64,000 nt of DNA from Lachnospiraceae bacterium (GTDB taxonomy: Bacteria > Bacillota > Clostridia > Lachnospirales > Lachnospiraceae). The notes beneath the pieces are model-generated. The model saw only the letters and a program-made list of their open reading frames with translations, was not told where the DNA came from and did not search any database. A program made the position numbers and the translations under genes. Positions 8,279 through 18,527 of this stretch are shown in pieces. The stretch is taken from positions 104,467 through 168,466 of the forward strand of contig JAFLSW010000002.1 of assembly GCA_022510725.1 (NCBI GenBank), in the 5' to 3' direction. Position 1 is the stretch's first letter. Each line of letters starts with the position of its first letter.

Positions 8279-9673
8279 TTGAAATTCCGATTCGACAAAA
8301 AATATTTATATTGGGGACTGACAGGTTTTTTTTCAATAGCAGGAGGTATTCTGTTTTATTTTTTAATCTTCCATACAGCGCAGTTACTGGTAGCATTTTC
8401 ATCTCTGGTACAGGCGTGTATGCCTATTATCTGCGGATTGATCCTGGCTTATCTGCTTAGTCCCATCTGCAGCTTTTTTGAAAGGAAGGTGCTGTATCCT
8501 GTATATAAACTTTTTAAGATCGACACAGAGCGGGAGAAGACAAAGAGCAGGATCAGAGGGCTGGCTATTCTGCTGACCATGTTTTTAACAATTTATCTAT
8601 TGTATATCTTCTTTTCCATTGTTTTAAGTGAGGTCATTGCCAGTGTACAAAGCATTGTACTGCAGTCCTCCATTTATTTTAACAATCTGACTAAATGGTT
8701 GGAAAATACATTTTCTTTCAGCGATTCGGTAGAAAATACAGTCAGAAACCTGATTAATACCTATTCGGATGAGCTGAACCAGTGGTTGAATTCGGATGTG
8801 ATTCCCAGATTCAATGTGGTGATCAAGGAAGTATCCCTAAGTGTGATCGGTGTTGCAAAGGGCTTGTGGAACATGGTGATTGGCCTGATCATCTCCATTT
8901 ATGTGCTGGCCAGCAAAGAAAAATTTGCAGGACAAGCCAAAAAGATAGCTTATGCAATTTTTAACAAAGATACTGCCAATAGCGTAATCTCTGATTTCCG
9001 TTATGCAAACAAGACCTTTGGTTCTTATATCAGCGGTAAGCTCATTGATTCCGTAATCATCGGCATTTTGTGTTTTATTATTATGAGCATTCTGGATTTG
9101 GATTATATCATATTGATCAGTGTGATCGTTGGTGTGACCAATATCATACCGTTTTTCGGGCCCTTCTTGGGCGGTATCCCCAGCGCCTTGCTGCTTTTAA
9201 TGGTAAATCCCTCCCATTGTTGGAAATTTATTATTTTGATCGTGTTATTGCAGCAATTTGACGGCAATATATTGGGACCTAAGATTCTGGGAGATTCCAC
9301 GGGGCTTTCCAGCTTTTGGGTTATTTTTTCCATTACCGTATTCGGAGCCTATTTCGGCATTGTTGGCATGGCCATCGGTGTGCCGGTATTTGCCCTGATC
9401 TATGCGGCCATCAGGCGTCAGTTAAATAAAATGTTAAAGAATAAAGGATTGGCGACAGATACCGATCCCTATATGCTGTTGGATCGAATAGAAGGGGACG
9501 AGATGATTCCTTTGACAGAAGAGAAGCGGCGGGATGCAAGAAGATCCGATTATTCCGCATCCAGAAGAAAAGAAATGAAAAAGTTAAACGGTAAGATCAA
9601 GGATAATATTAAAGAAAATATTGCAAAGACCAATAAAGAATCTGCCGTTAACAAAAAGAATAAATCAGAATAA
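8279..9673 (+). CDS. AI-2E family transporter (YtvI/PerM-like)
   Basis: Polytopic; VGVTNIIPFFGPFLGGIPSALL and GNILGPKILGDSTGLSSFWVI motifs; probable TTG start after GGAGGT. Confidence 0.9.
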   Translation: MKFRFDKKYLYWGLTGFFSIAGGILFYFLIFHTAQLLVAFSSLVQACMPIICGLILAYLLSPICSFFERKVLYPVYKLFKIDTEREKTKSRIRGLAILLTMFLTIYLLYIFFSIVLSEVIASVQSIVLQSSIYFNNLTKWLENTFSFSDSVENTVRNLINTYSDELNQWLNSDVIPRFNVVIKEVSLSVIGVAKGLWNMVIGLIISIYVLASKEKFAGQAKKIAYAIFNKDTANSVISDFRYANKTFGSYISGKLIDSVIIGILCFIIMSILDLDYIILISVIVGVTNIIPFFGPFLGGIPSALLLLMVNPSHCWKFIILIVLLQQFDGNILGPKILGDSTGLSSFWVIFSITVFGAYFGIVGMAIGVPVFALIYAAIRRQLNKMLKNKGLATDTDPYMLLDRIEGDEMIPLTEEKRRDARRSDYSASRRKEMKKLNGKIKDNIKENIAKTNKESAVNKKNKSE

Positions 9674-9685
9674 AGGATAAATTTT

Positions 9686-10144
9686 ATGAGATTTTTGATA
9701 CAAAATGTGCAAAATGCATCGGTTGAGGTTGATAAAAAGGTCATCGGCAGCATTCAAAAGGGGTTCCTTGTTTTTATCGGCATCAATCAGACGGATACTG
9801 TGGAAATTGCGGATAAAATGATCCACAAACTGTTGAATCTAAGAGTTTTTAGGGATGATCAGGGAAAGACCAATTTAAGCCTTTCTGATGTATCGGGAGC
9901 CCTGCTATTGGTTTCCCAATTTACCTTATATGCCGACTGCCGTCATGGAAACAGACCTTCCTTTACAAAGGCTGGCGCACCGGATGTAGCCGAGCAAATG
10001 TATGAATATATTATTCAAAAATGCAGGGAAAGTGGCCTGACTGTGGAAACCGGAAGCTTTGGAGCAGATATGAAGGTAAAACTGGTCAACGATGGTCCTT
10101 TTACCATCATGCTGGATTCGGAGGAAATCATAAAATCTGTATAA
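9686..10144 (+). CDS. dtd: D-aminoacyl-tRNA deacylase
   Basis: [27 protein letters not shown] and [11 protein letters not shown]. Confidence 0.96.
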   Translation: MRFLIQNVQNASVEVDKKVIGSIQKGFLVFIGINQTDTVEIADKMIHKLLNLRVFRDDQGKTNLSLSDVSGALLLVSQFTLYADCRHGNRPSFTKAGAPDVAEQMYEYIIQKCRESGLTVETGSFGADMKVKLVNDGPFTIMLDSEEIIKSV

Positions 10145-10150
10145 TTTGCA

Positions 10151-10188
10151 AACTCTTCTGTTATAAAATAAAACAGAAGAGTTTTTTT
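10151..10188 (+). terminator. Intrinsic terminator after dtd
   Basis: AACTCTTCTGTT-ataaaataa-AACAGAAGAGTTTTTTT. Confidence 0.9.
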
Positions 10189-10204
10189 GAAAAGGATGAT
10201 ATCT

Positions 10205-11320
10205 ATGAAGAAAAAGATCATAGCGGCGGGGCATATTTGTATTGATATTACACCAGTATTTTCAAAAAAAGATGCTTGTTCCAATGTAAGCGAACTGCTA
10301 GAGCCTGGTAAATTGATCCATATGGACCGGGCAGATGTCCATACAGGCGGCAGCGTGGCCAATACGGGACTGGCGTTGAAAATGCTGGGTGCTGATGTAC
10401 AGCTTATGGGAAAAGTTGGAAATGATGCCTTTGGAGACATGATACAACAGATTGTAAATCATTATGATGCAGGTGGTCTGATCGTGGATCAGGATAGTTC
10501 TACTTCTTATTCGGTGGTTATTGCCATTCCGGGAATTGACCGTATTTTCCTTCATAATCCTGGGGCAAACGATACCTTTTCCAATGCAGATATACCGGAA
10601 AAGGATCTGGAAGATGCGGTTTTCTTTCACTTTGGCTATCCGCCCATTATGAAGAAGATCTATGAAAATGATGGAGCGGAATTGGTAACAATTCTAAAGC
10701 GCATGAAGGGAAAAGGCATTGCTACCGGTTTGGATCTTGCCGCCATTGATCCGGATTCCGAAGCAGGCAAAGCTGACTGGCAAAGGATATTGGAAAAATC
10801 CCTTCCTTTTGTGGATTTTTTTGTGCCCAGCTTTGAGGAATTGTGCTTTATGCTGGATCGGAAAAAATATGATACATTGCTCCGATCGGGGAAAGATATG
10901 ACAGAAATACTCAGTATGGAAAAGGATGTAAAGCCTCTGGCAGATGAGTTGCTTCATATGGGCTCTAAGATCGCTCTCATAAAATGCGGCACTGCCGGCA
11001 TGTATTGCAAAACAGCGTCCCAGAGCGCCTTAAAAGAGGTAGGAAGCCGCCTTGATCTGGATGTGGCATTATGGGCGGATAAAGAAGGAATACAGCCTTG
11101 TTTCCGGGCGGATACCGTATTATCCGCTACAGGTGCGGGCGATACCAGTATTGCAGCATTTTTAACCGCTGTGCTTAGGGGATACGGACCGGAAAAATGT
11201 GTGGCCCTGGCTGCTGCGGAAGGCGCCTGCTGTGTGACGGCGTATGATGCCTTAAGCGGTTTGAAATCCTTGGAAGAATTAGAAGAAAAAATGGGATCAG
11301 GTTGGAAAACCAGGGGGTAA
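10205..11320 (+). CDS. PfkB-family carbohydrate kinase
   Basis: HTGGSVANTGLALKMLG and DTVLSATGAGDTSIAAFL motifs; start moved to the ATG after AAAGGATG. Confidence 0.9.
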   Translation: MKKKIIAAGHICIDITPVFSKKDACSNVSELLEPGKLIHMDRADVHTGGSVANTGLALKMLGADVQLMGKVGNDAFGDMIQQIVNHYDAGGLIVDQDSSTSYSVVIAIPGIDRIFLHNPGANDTFSNADIPEKDLEDAVFFHFGYPPIMKKIYENDGAELVTILKRMKGKGIATGLDLAAIDPDSEAGKADWQRILEKSLPFVDFFVPSFEELCFMLDRKKYDTLLRSGKDMTEILSMEKDVKPLADELLHMGSKIALIKCGTAGMYCKTASQSALKEVGSRLDLDVALWADKEGIQPCFRADTVLSATGAGDTSIAAFLTAVLRGYGPEKCVALAAAEGACCVTAYDALSGLKSLEELEEKMGSGWKTRG

Positions 11321-11325
11321 GAAAT

Positions 11326-12171
11326 ATGTTGGTAACAATGAATGATCTGCTTTTGCCTGCAAAAAGAAATGGCTATGGAGTGGGATTTTTTAATGCAGTC
11401 AATATGGAAATGGCCAGAGCGGTCATTGAAACGGCGGAAGAGTTAAATGCACCTGTTATGGTAGGAACGGCGGAGGTGCTTCTACCTGCCATGAGCCTGG
11501 AAAATGTAGCCACCTATCTGATTCCCATGGCGAAAAAGGCAAAGGTTCCTGTATGCGTGCATTATGACCATGGACTAACTTTTGAAAAATGTATGGAAGC
11601 ATTAAAACTGGGTTTTACCTCTGTTATGTATGATTGTTCTACCCTGGATTATGAAGATAATGTAGCTAAAGTAGCTGAAATGGTAAAGATCTGTCATGGA
11701 ATGGGCGTGACCGTAGAAGGCGAATTGGGACATGTGGGAGACAATGAAGGCACCGGAAAGCTGGATAATCCCAGTGATTATTATACAGATCCTGATGTGG
11801 CAGAGGATTATTGTAAGCGCACAGGGGTGGATTCACTGGCAGTAGCAGTAGGAAATGCCCATGGAGACTATAAATTTCCGCCCAAACTGGACTTTGAGCG
11901 TATTCAAAGCATTGCTGATAAAACAAAGCTTCCCCTGGTACTTCATGGAGGAAGCGGTTTGTCAGATTCGGATTTTCGGATCGCGGTACAAAAAGGCATC
12001 TGCAAAGTAAATATTTTCACGGACATAGACAAAGCTGGAAAAGCTGGTATCGAACAAGGCTTACAAGCCGGTGCCAAAACTATGATGAATCTGATCCCCT
12101 ATGAAATAGATGCCATGAAAAAAGTGGTTGCCGATAAAATAAAATTGTTTGGTTCTGTAGGTAAAGGATAA
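11326..12171 (+). CDS. Class II fructose-bisphosphate/tagatose-bisphosphate aldolase family
   Basis: VCVHYDHGLTFEKCMEALKLGFTSVMYD, LVLHGGSGLSD, VNIFTDID. Confidence 0.93.
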   Translation: MLVTMNDLLLPAKRNGYGVGFFNAVNMEMARAVIETAEELNAPVMVGTAEVLLPAMSLENVATYLIPMAKKAKVPVCVHYDHGLTFEKCMEALKLGFTSVMYDCSTLDYEDNVAKVAEMVKICHGMGVTVEGELGHVGDNEGTGKLDNPSDYYTDPDVAEDYCKRTGVDSLAVAVGNAHGDYKFPPKLDFERIQSIADKTKLPLVLHGGSGLSDSDFRIAVQKGICKVNIFTDIDKAGKAGIEQGLQAGAKTMMNLIPYEIDAMKKVVADKIKLFGSVGKG

Positions 12172-12373
12172 GCATTATGTTTTAACACCAAAAAGCAATA
12201 TGTAGTGGGCATATATCGTGTGTACTACATGATGTTGCGCCAACATTTCGTTAAACTGTCCTTTTGCGAATAGTTAAATCCGTCAGGATATCATTCATTT
12301 TCAATAAAATCACTCTTCACTTCCGATATTTTTTGAACAAATCGGACGCAAAAATGCAAATTATTTCATCCTG

Positions 12374-12718
12374 CTATTCGGCATAATATGGAATGATAAT
12401 GTAATTACCAATTATTAATTTATCATTTTTCATACCGTTAATGGATTTGATCTCATCAATATATGCGTTGATGGATTGATAATGTGTTTCATCCATATTT
12501 TCTTCAGCAATACTCCATAAGGATTCACCGGGCATGATCATATGACTGGTATAATACTTAAATTCATTTGCCCCTTCAGAGGTATTTGCCTTTGCAGACA
12601 AAGAAAATACAGATAATGCAAATATTAAGACAAAACATCCTGTCATTGCACCAAATGCCATCTTTTGCATCATTCTTCTTTTTGCAGCTCTTCTTTTTAA
12701 ATTGGATCTTCTATTCAT
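12374..12718 (-). CDS. LysM-domain membrane protein, YneA-like (divergent from lexA)
   Basis: N-terminal TM plus YTSHMIMPGESLWSIAEENMD LysM; start at MNRRS after GGAGGC; location next to lexA. Confidence 0.8.
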   Translation of the reverse strand: MNRRSNLKRRAAKRRMMQKMAFGAMTGCFVLIFALSVFSLSAKANTSEGANEFKYYTSHMIMPGESLWSIAEENMDETHYQSINAYIDEIKSINGMKNDKLIIGNYIIIPYYAE

Positions 12719-12755
12719 AAAAGTGCCTCCTTTGTATCTCAAACATAAACTTAAT

Positions 12756-12858
12756 CGAACATCCGTTGCAAACATTTGTTCTGATATATTTCATTATACG
12801 AATATGTGTTCGGATTGTCAAGTAAAAAATCGAACAAATTTTCGGAATATATGTTTGC
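12756..12858. promoter_or_regulatory. Cluster of LexA/SOS-box-like sites in the lexA/yneA-like intergenic region
   Basis: CGAACATCCGTTGC, GCAAACATTTGTTCTG, CGAATATGTGTTCG, CGAACAAATTTTCG, GGAATATATGTTTGC. Confidence 0.8.
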
Positions 12859-12945
12859 TTTTTTGAAAAAATAATGTTATACTAAGATAAAATATAAGCA
12901 TATGCTAAAGAATGATATGCGTTTGCTAATATAAAGGAGGTCTTT

Positions 12946-13560
12946 ATGGCACAGAGGATTTCAGCAAAGCAACAGGAAATTTTAGAATTTATAAAGGAAG
13001 AGATATTAAAGAGAGGCTATCCCCCGGCTGTTCGGGAGATCTGTGAGGCGGTTCACTTAAAGTCCACCTCTTCTGTTCACTCTCATTTGGAAACTTTGGA
13101 GAAAAACGGTTATATCAGACGGGACCCTACCAAGCCCCGTGCCATTGAGATCGTGGATGATAGTTTCCAGATGGTAAGACGGGAAATGACCAGTATTCCC
13201 ATTGTCGGTACGGTTGCTGCCGGCATGCCTATTCTGGCACAGCAAAATATTGAGGGCTACTTCCCTGTTCCTGCTGATATCGTTCCTACCGGCGAGACCT
13301 TCGTATTAAAGGTTCAAGGTGACAGTATGATCAATGTGGGCATTTTTGATGGGGATCAGATCTTTGTACAGCAATGCAATACTGCCAGAAACGGTGATAT
13401 TGTTGTAGCTCTGGTTGAGGATTCTGCTACGGTTAAGACCTTCTATAAAGAAAACGACCATATCCGCTTACAGCCGGAAAATGACTCTATGGAGCCTATT
13501 ATTGTTGAAGACTGTGCTATTTTAGGAAAGGTATTTGGCGTATTCCGTTTGTGCCGTTAG
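12946..13560 (+). CDS. lexA: LexA repressor
   Basis: w[37 protein letters not shown] cleavage site; [13 protein letters not shown] catalytic Ser. Confidence 0.98.
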   Translation: MAQRISAKQQEILEFIKEEILKRGYPPAVREICEAVHLKSTSSVHSHLETLEKNGYIRRDPTKPRAIEIVDDSFQMVRREMTSIPIVGTVAAGMPILAQQNIEGYFPVPADIVPTGETFVLKVQGDSMINVGIFDGDQIFVQQCNTARNGDIVVALVEDSATVKTFYKENDHIRLQPENDSMEPIIVEDCAILGKVFGVFRLCR

Positions 13561-13592
13561 GATTTTTTATCACAGCTCATAAAGTAAAATAA

Positions 13593-13620
13593 AAAGAAGG
13601 GTGTTCTGCCCTTCTTTTTT
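13593..13620. terminator. Terminator between lexA and rsfS
   Basis: AAGAAGGG-tgttctg-CCCTTCTTTTTT. Confidence 0.85.
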
Positions 13621-13626
13621 CTTTGC

Positions 13627-13986
13627 TTACAACTGCTCTTTTTCGATCAATGTACCGTCTCTCCAGATTCGTTCCAGATCATAAAAGAAACGATTTTCCG
13701 TATCAAATATATGAATTACGATATCCCTGTAATCTAAGAGAATCCAGTTTGCATTATCATAGCCCTCACACTGCTTATGGGATATCCCCATTTTCCCCAG
13801 CTTTTCTTCCACATTGTCGCATAAAGCCTGTACCTGGTTGCGGTTGCTGCCGGATGCAATGATAAAGTAGTCTGCAAGGGTGGAAATCTGACTGATATCG
13901 ATAATGCGGATATCTTCTCCTTTTTTATCTTCCAAAGCTTCAATGGCTGTTTTGGCTATTTCTTTTGATGTGTAGGTTTCGCTCAT
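13627..13986 (-). CDS. rsfS: Ribosome silencing factor
   Basis: ADYFIIASGSNRNQVQALCDNVEEKL, DYRDIVIHIF. Confidence 0.95.
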   Translation of the reverse strand: MSETYTSKEIAKTAIEALEDKKGEDIRIIDISQISTLADYFIIASGSNRNQVQALCDNVEEKLGKMGISHKQCEGYDNANWILLDYRDIVIHIFDTENRFFYDLERIWRDGTLIEKEQL

Positions 13987-13997
13987 AATTTCTCCTT

Positions 13998-14585
13998 TTA
14001 TCGTGTTTTATAATAATCCCATGTTTCCTGAGTCAGGGGATCGATCATAATCTTCTTATTTTTCAGATGGGATAATGTATTTTCTAAGATCTTTGTCATA
14101 GTCTGATCCAAGTCTTTAAATGCCATACCACGGATCTCCGGTAGTCCGGGCAGCATACGCCGATTGGGTTCCATATAGTCGGCTATGTAGACGATCTTCT
14201 CTAAAGTACTCATATCAGGTTTTCCGGTAGTATGATAGCAAATTGCGCTTAAAACAGCCCCATCTTCGATCTCAAACCGGTCCTTTGCCAAAGCGGCTCC
14301 CAATTTAGCATGAAGCAGGTCGGGATTTTCTGCTTCTGCTTCGTTTGGCTTGATTCCATGCTTTTTGCAAAGGGATAATTTTTCTTTTGAACTGAGACAT
14401 TTTGCATTATCGTGTAGCAATCCGGCCAAATAGGCGCTTCCTAAATCCTCCCCATGTGCCATAGCTAGGTTTAGGGCTGTATAAGCTACGCCCATGGTAT
14501 GAACATAACGTTTCTTGTCCAATTCTTTTTTCAGTTTTTTTTGTATGTTTTTATAGAGATGGTTCTCCGTACTAAATCCATCCAT
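13998..14585 (-). CDS. yqeK: HD-domain protein YqeK (bis(5'-nucleosyl)-tetraphosphatase family)
   Basis: HTMGVAYTALNLA…LAGLLHDNAK, YIADYMEPNR; start set at MDGFSTE. Confidence 0.9.
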   Translation of the reverse strand: MDGFSTENHLYKNIQKKLKKELDKKRYVHTMGVAYTALNLAMAHGEDLGSAYLAGLLHDNAKCLSSKEKLSLCKKHGIKPNEAEAENPDLLHAKLGAALAKDRFEIEDGAVLSAICYHTTGKPDMSTLEKIVYIADYMEPNRRMLPGLPEIRGMAFKDLDQTMTKILENTLSHLKNKKIMIDPLTQETWDYYKTR

Positions 14586-14589
14586 TGTT

Positions 14590-15204
14590 CTATACCTCAT
14601 TTTGATATAAATGATTTTGGGTAATATATTCTGCCACTTTTTTGGGGAGCATTTCTTTAACATCCTGTGATTGGTAAAATTCCTCTCTGATCCTGGTAGA
14701 GGAAATATCTACCTGTTCCATGGAAAGCAGTCTGATTTCACCTCCAAACAGCTCTATAAGCCGTTCTTTTTGCTCATGTAAGGCTTCCTTATCACGCCCC
14801 TCTCTTACTGCGGCCAGAATAACGGCATTTTGTAAGATCAGCTCAGGGTGTACCCAATCTTCCATATTAAATAAAGAATCTGCTCCTACAATAAAATAAA
14901 GCTGTGTCTCTTTTGGAAAGTTTTCCTTTAATGTTTCAAGAGTCTGATAGGTATAGGAATCCCCTGCAGCTTCTATTTCTACCAAAGACAATTCAAATGC
15001 TGGATTGTCCTCTATGGCAAGACGCACCATATTCAGGCGGTGTTCAATGGCCAAAATATCCCTGTTCCGTTTCATCCAGGGGGTATGGTTTGGCATAAAC
15101 AATATCCGGTCAAGATACACCTCATTCAGCGCATGTTCTGCAAGCTGTATATGGCCTAAATGGATGGGATCAAAGGTTCCTCCCATAATACCAATGTGCA
15201 ACAT
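14590..15204 (-). CDS. nadD: Nicotinate-nucleotide adenylyltransferase
   Basis: GIMGGTFDPIHLGHIQLAEHA; ISSTRIRE. Confidence 0.96.
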   Translation of the reverse strand: MLHIGIMGGTFDPIHLGHIQLAEHALNEVYLDRILFMPNHTPWMKRNRDILAIEHRLNMVRLAIEDNPAFELSLVEIEAAGDSYTYQTLETLKENFPKETQLYFIVGADSLFNMEDWVHPELILQNAVILAAVREGRDKEALHEQKERLIELFGGEIRLLSMEQVDISSTRIREEFYQSQDVKEMLPKKVAEYITQNHLYQNEV

Positions 15205-15218
15205 ATGATCTCCTATGC

Positions 15219-15515
15219 TTATTTGGGAAGCTGGATTTTTTTGTTATCCTTGCTTTCCTTATATAATACGATTTTTTTACCGATTACCTGGACTACCTGG
15301 GATCTGGTCCGCTCCGCCAAGGTCTCGGCAATGACCTTAGGGTCATCCAGACAGTTTTTTAATACGGTGACCTTGATCAGTTCTCTGGTGTTAAATGCCT
15401 CTCCCACCGCTTCTGTCAGTTCCGGGGTCAGGCTGGATTTCCCGATCTGCATTACGGGATCAATATTCATTGCCAGACCTTTTAAATATGCCCTCTGTTT
15501 GCTTGTCATAATCAT
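15219..15515 (-). CDS. yhbY: YhbY-family (CRM domain) RNA-binding protein
   Basis: KQRAYLKGLAMNIDPVMQIGKSSLTPELTEAV. Confidence 0.93.
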   Translation of the reverse strand: MIMTSKQRAYLKGLAMNIDPVMQIGKSSLTPELTEAVGEAFNTRELIKVTVLKNCLDDPKVIAETLAERTRSQVVQVIGKKIVLYKESKDNKKIQLPK

Positions 15516-15547
15516 TCTCCATTATTGTTGTCTAAATGACACTGCAT

Positions 15548-16843
<1,296 letters not shown>

Positions 16844-16866
16844 TCACCTCATAAATAGTGTTTGCG

Positions 16867-16899
16867 AAAAAAAGGCTGCCATACCAAGTATGACAGCCT
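16867..16899 (-). terminator. Intrinsic terminator between rpmA and obgE
   Basis: Minus strand AGGCTGTCATA-cttgg-TATGGCAGCCTTTTTTT. Confidence 0.85.
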
Positions 16900-16910
16900 G
16901 ATGATCCAGA

Positions 16911-17195
16911 TTAGTCTTCCACCGGATATACGGAAGCCTGTTTTTTATCTCTTCCTTTTCTTTCAAATCTTAATACGCCGTCAACCAGAGCAAAAAGTGT
17001 ATCGTCTCCGCCCTTGCCGACATTGACACCGGGATGAATCTTGGTTCCGCGCTGTCTGTATAAGATATTTCCGGCCTTTACAAACTGTCCGTCTGCTCTT
17101 TTTGCTCCTAATCTCTTGGACTCGGAATCTCTACCGTTCTTGGTAGAACCTACACCCTTTTTATGAGCAAAAAACTGAAGGTTCATTTTTAACAT
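16911..17195 (-). CDS. rpmA: 50S ribosomal protein L27
   Basis: [30 protein letters not shown]. Confidence 0.98.
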   Translation of the reverse strand: MLKMNLQFFAHKKGVGSTKNGRDSESKRLGAKRADGQFVKAGNILYRQRGTKIHPGVNVGKGGDDTLFALVDGVLRFERKGRDKKQASVYPVED

Positions 17196-17200
17196 GGGTA

Positions 17201-17530
17201 TTACACCTCCTTGTAGTTCATGGATACAAATTTCTCATATTCTTTTGCGATCTCTTCAAATCCTATACGAGCTGCTTCCAACAGCAACGCAGCATCATGT
17301 CCCGGCCTATCCTTTAAGATAAATTCCATAAAGCCCCTCTTTTGATCCTGGGACTGGGAAAATGCATCCTGACATAGACGCTCAATGGCATTCTGGGTGT
17401 TGATAGCCAATACGGAAACAGCGGCACATACCACATCTTCCCCGGCTTTTCCGGCACCTGCATGCCCATGGATCTGAAACCCTTTTATCTGTTGGTCATT
17501 TTTATCGCAAATCATCGTTATGGCTGTCAT
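17201..17530 (-). CDS. prp: Ribosomal-processing cysteine protease Prp
   Basis: [20 protein letters not shown] active-site region; between rplU and rpmA. Confidence 0.93.
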   Translation of the reverse strand: MTAITMICDKNDQQIKGFQIHGHAGAGKAGEDVVCAAVSVLAINTQNAIERLCQDAFSQSQDQKRGFMEFILKDRPGHDAALLLEAARIGFEEIAKEYEKFVSMNYKEV

Positions 17531-17544
17531 ATTCTGCCACCGGC

Positions 17545-17853
17545 TTATTTCGCATTGATCTTATCAATCTTAACCTGTGTGTATGCTTGCCTGTGACCGT
17601 TTTTCTTGTGATAGCCTGTTTTTCTCTTGTACTTGTAAACGATGACTTTTCTTGCTCTGCCCTGTTCCATAACAGTACCTGTCACGGTAGCTTTGGCAAC
17701 ATCGGAGCCAACTTTTAAGCCCTTATCGCTTACTGCAAGAACACGGTCAAATGTAACAGTGCTTCCGTCTTCAGCGTCTAACTTCTCTACTCTGATGATA
17801 TCGCCTTCGGAAACCTTGTACTGTTTTCCACCTGTTGCAATAATTGCGTACAT
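17545..17853 (-). CDS. rplU: 50S ribosomal protein L21
   Basis: [25 protein letters not shown]…[14 protein letters not shown]. Confidence 0.98.
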   Translation of the reverse strand: MYAIIATGGKQYKVSEGDIIRVEKLDAEDGSTVTFDRVLAVSDKGLKVGSDVAKATVTGTVMEQGRARKVIVYKYKRKTGYHKKNGHRQAYTQVKIDKINAK

Positions 17854-17938
17854 AAGGCACCTCCTAATTCCATTACTCGCTAACTTTGGTGACACCCATT
17901 TGGGCATACTTATACCTCGTTATGCGGCATACCGTTGT
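17854..17938 (-). promoter_or_regulatory. Candidate rplU (L21) leader, possibly structured
   Basis: ~85 nt untranslated leader between the promoter and rplU with short inverted segments such as GCCCA-aat-GGGT. Confidence 0.4.
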
Positions 17939-17968
17939 ATCATAGCATGCGGGATCAGATTTTGTCAA
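17939..17968 (-). promoter_or_regulatory. Putative promoter of the rplU-prp-rpmA operon
   Basis: Minus strand TTGACA-N18-TATGAT, overlapping the 3' end of the Nudix CDS. Confidence 0.75.
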
Positions 17969-18527
17969 GCCTTTCAAAAGCATTTTCTGTAAAGAACCAG
18001 GCCATGATCTGGCTTCTGGAAGAAAAGGCTTCCTTTTCTAATAATGCCTGACACTCTTCCTTTGTATAAAGGGCTGCCTGGATCTGTTCGTTTTCTGATG
18101 TGTGGTCTCCCAAAGTGCCTTCTGCTTCTACAATAACGATCTGGGTGCGGATATCGGAAACTGCAACCGCCGCAAAGGAAGGAGGCAGGATCTTGATGAT
18201 CCGCTTTAAGGAAAGTCCCGTTTCCTCATACAGTTCCCTTTTGACACAATCCTCTATGGTCTCACCAGGTTCGATCAGGCCGGCACATAAGTTGTACACC
18301 GTCCGATTGACACCCATGCGGAATTCTTTTAATAACAGCAATTTGTCATCCATAATGGCAACGATGGAAATGCCGCTCATGGAAGTGCCCAGGTCAGCAG
18401 GAGTCTTCAGTTCGCTTCTGCTGACGATCTCATATTTTTTCTCTCTGCCGGCTTTATTTAAATAAGTCAGCTCATAGCATTTTAAATATTTGCCGTCCCG
18501 GACCTTCTCAAGATTTAATAGCTTCAT
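17955..18527 (-). CDS. NUDIX hydrolase (ADP-ribose pyrophosphatase-like)
   Basis: Nudix box GLIEPGETIEDCVKRELYEETGL. Confidence 0.9.
   Translation of the reverse strand: MKLLNLEKVRDGKYLKCYELTYLNKAGREKKYEIVSRSELKTPADLGTSMSGISIVAIMDDKLLLLKEFRMGVNRTVYNLCAGLIEPGETIEDCVKRELYEETGLSLKRIIKILPPSFAAVAVSDIRTQIVIVEAEGTLGDHTSENEQIQAALYTKEECQALLEKEAFSSRSQIMAWFFTENAFERLDKI

Noticed and set aside
8143-8460. 105-aa plus-strand ORF across repeat copy A and the AI-2E gene start
   Set aside because: Out of frame with the clear transporter CDS and starts within the structured repeat.
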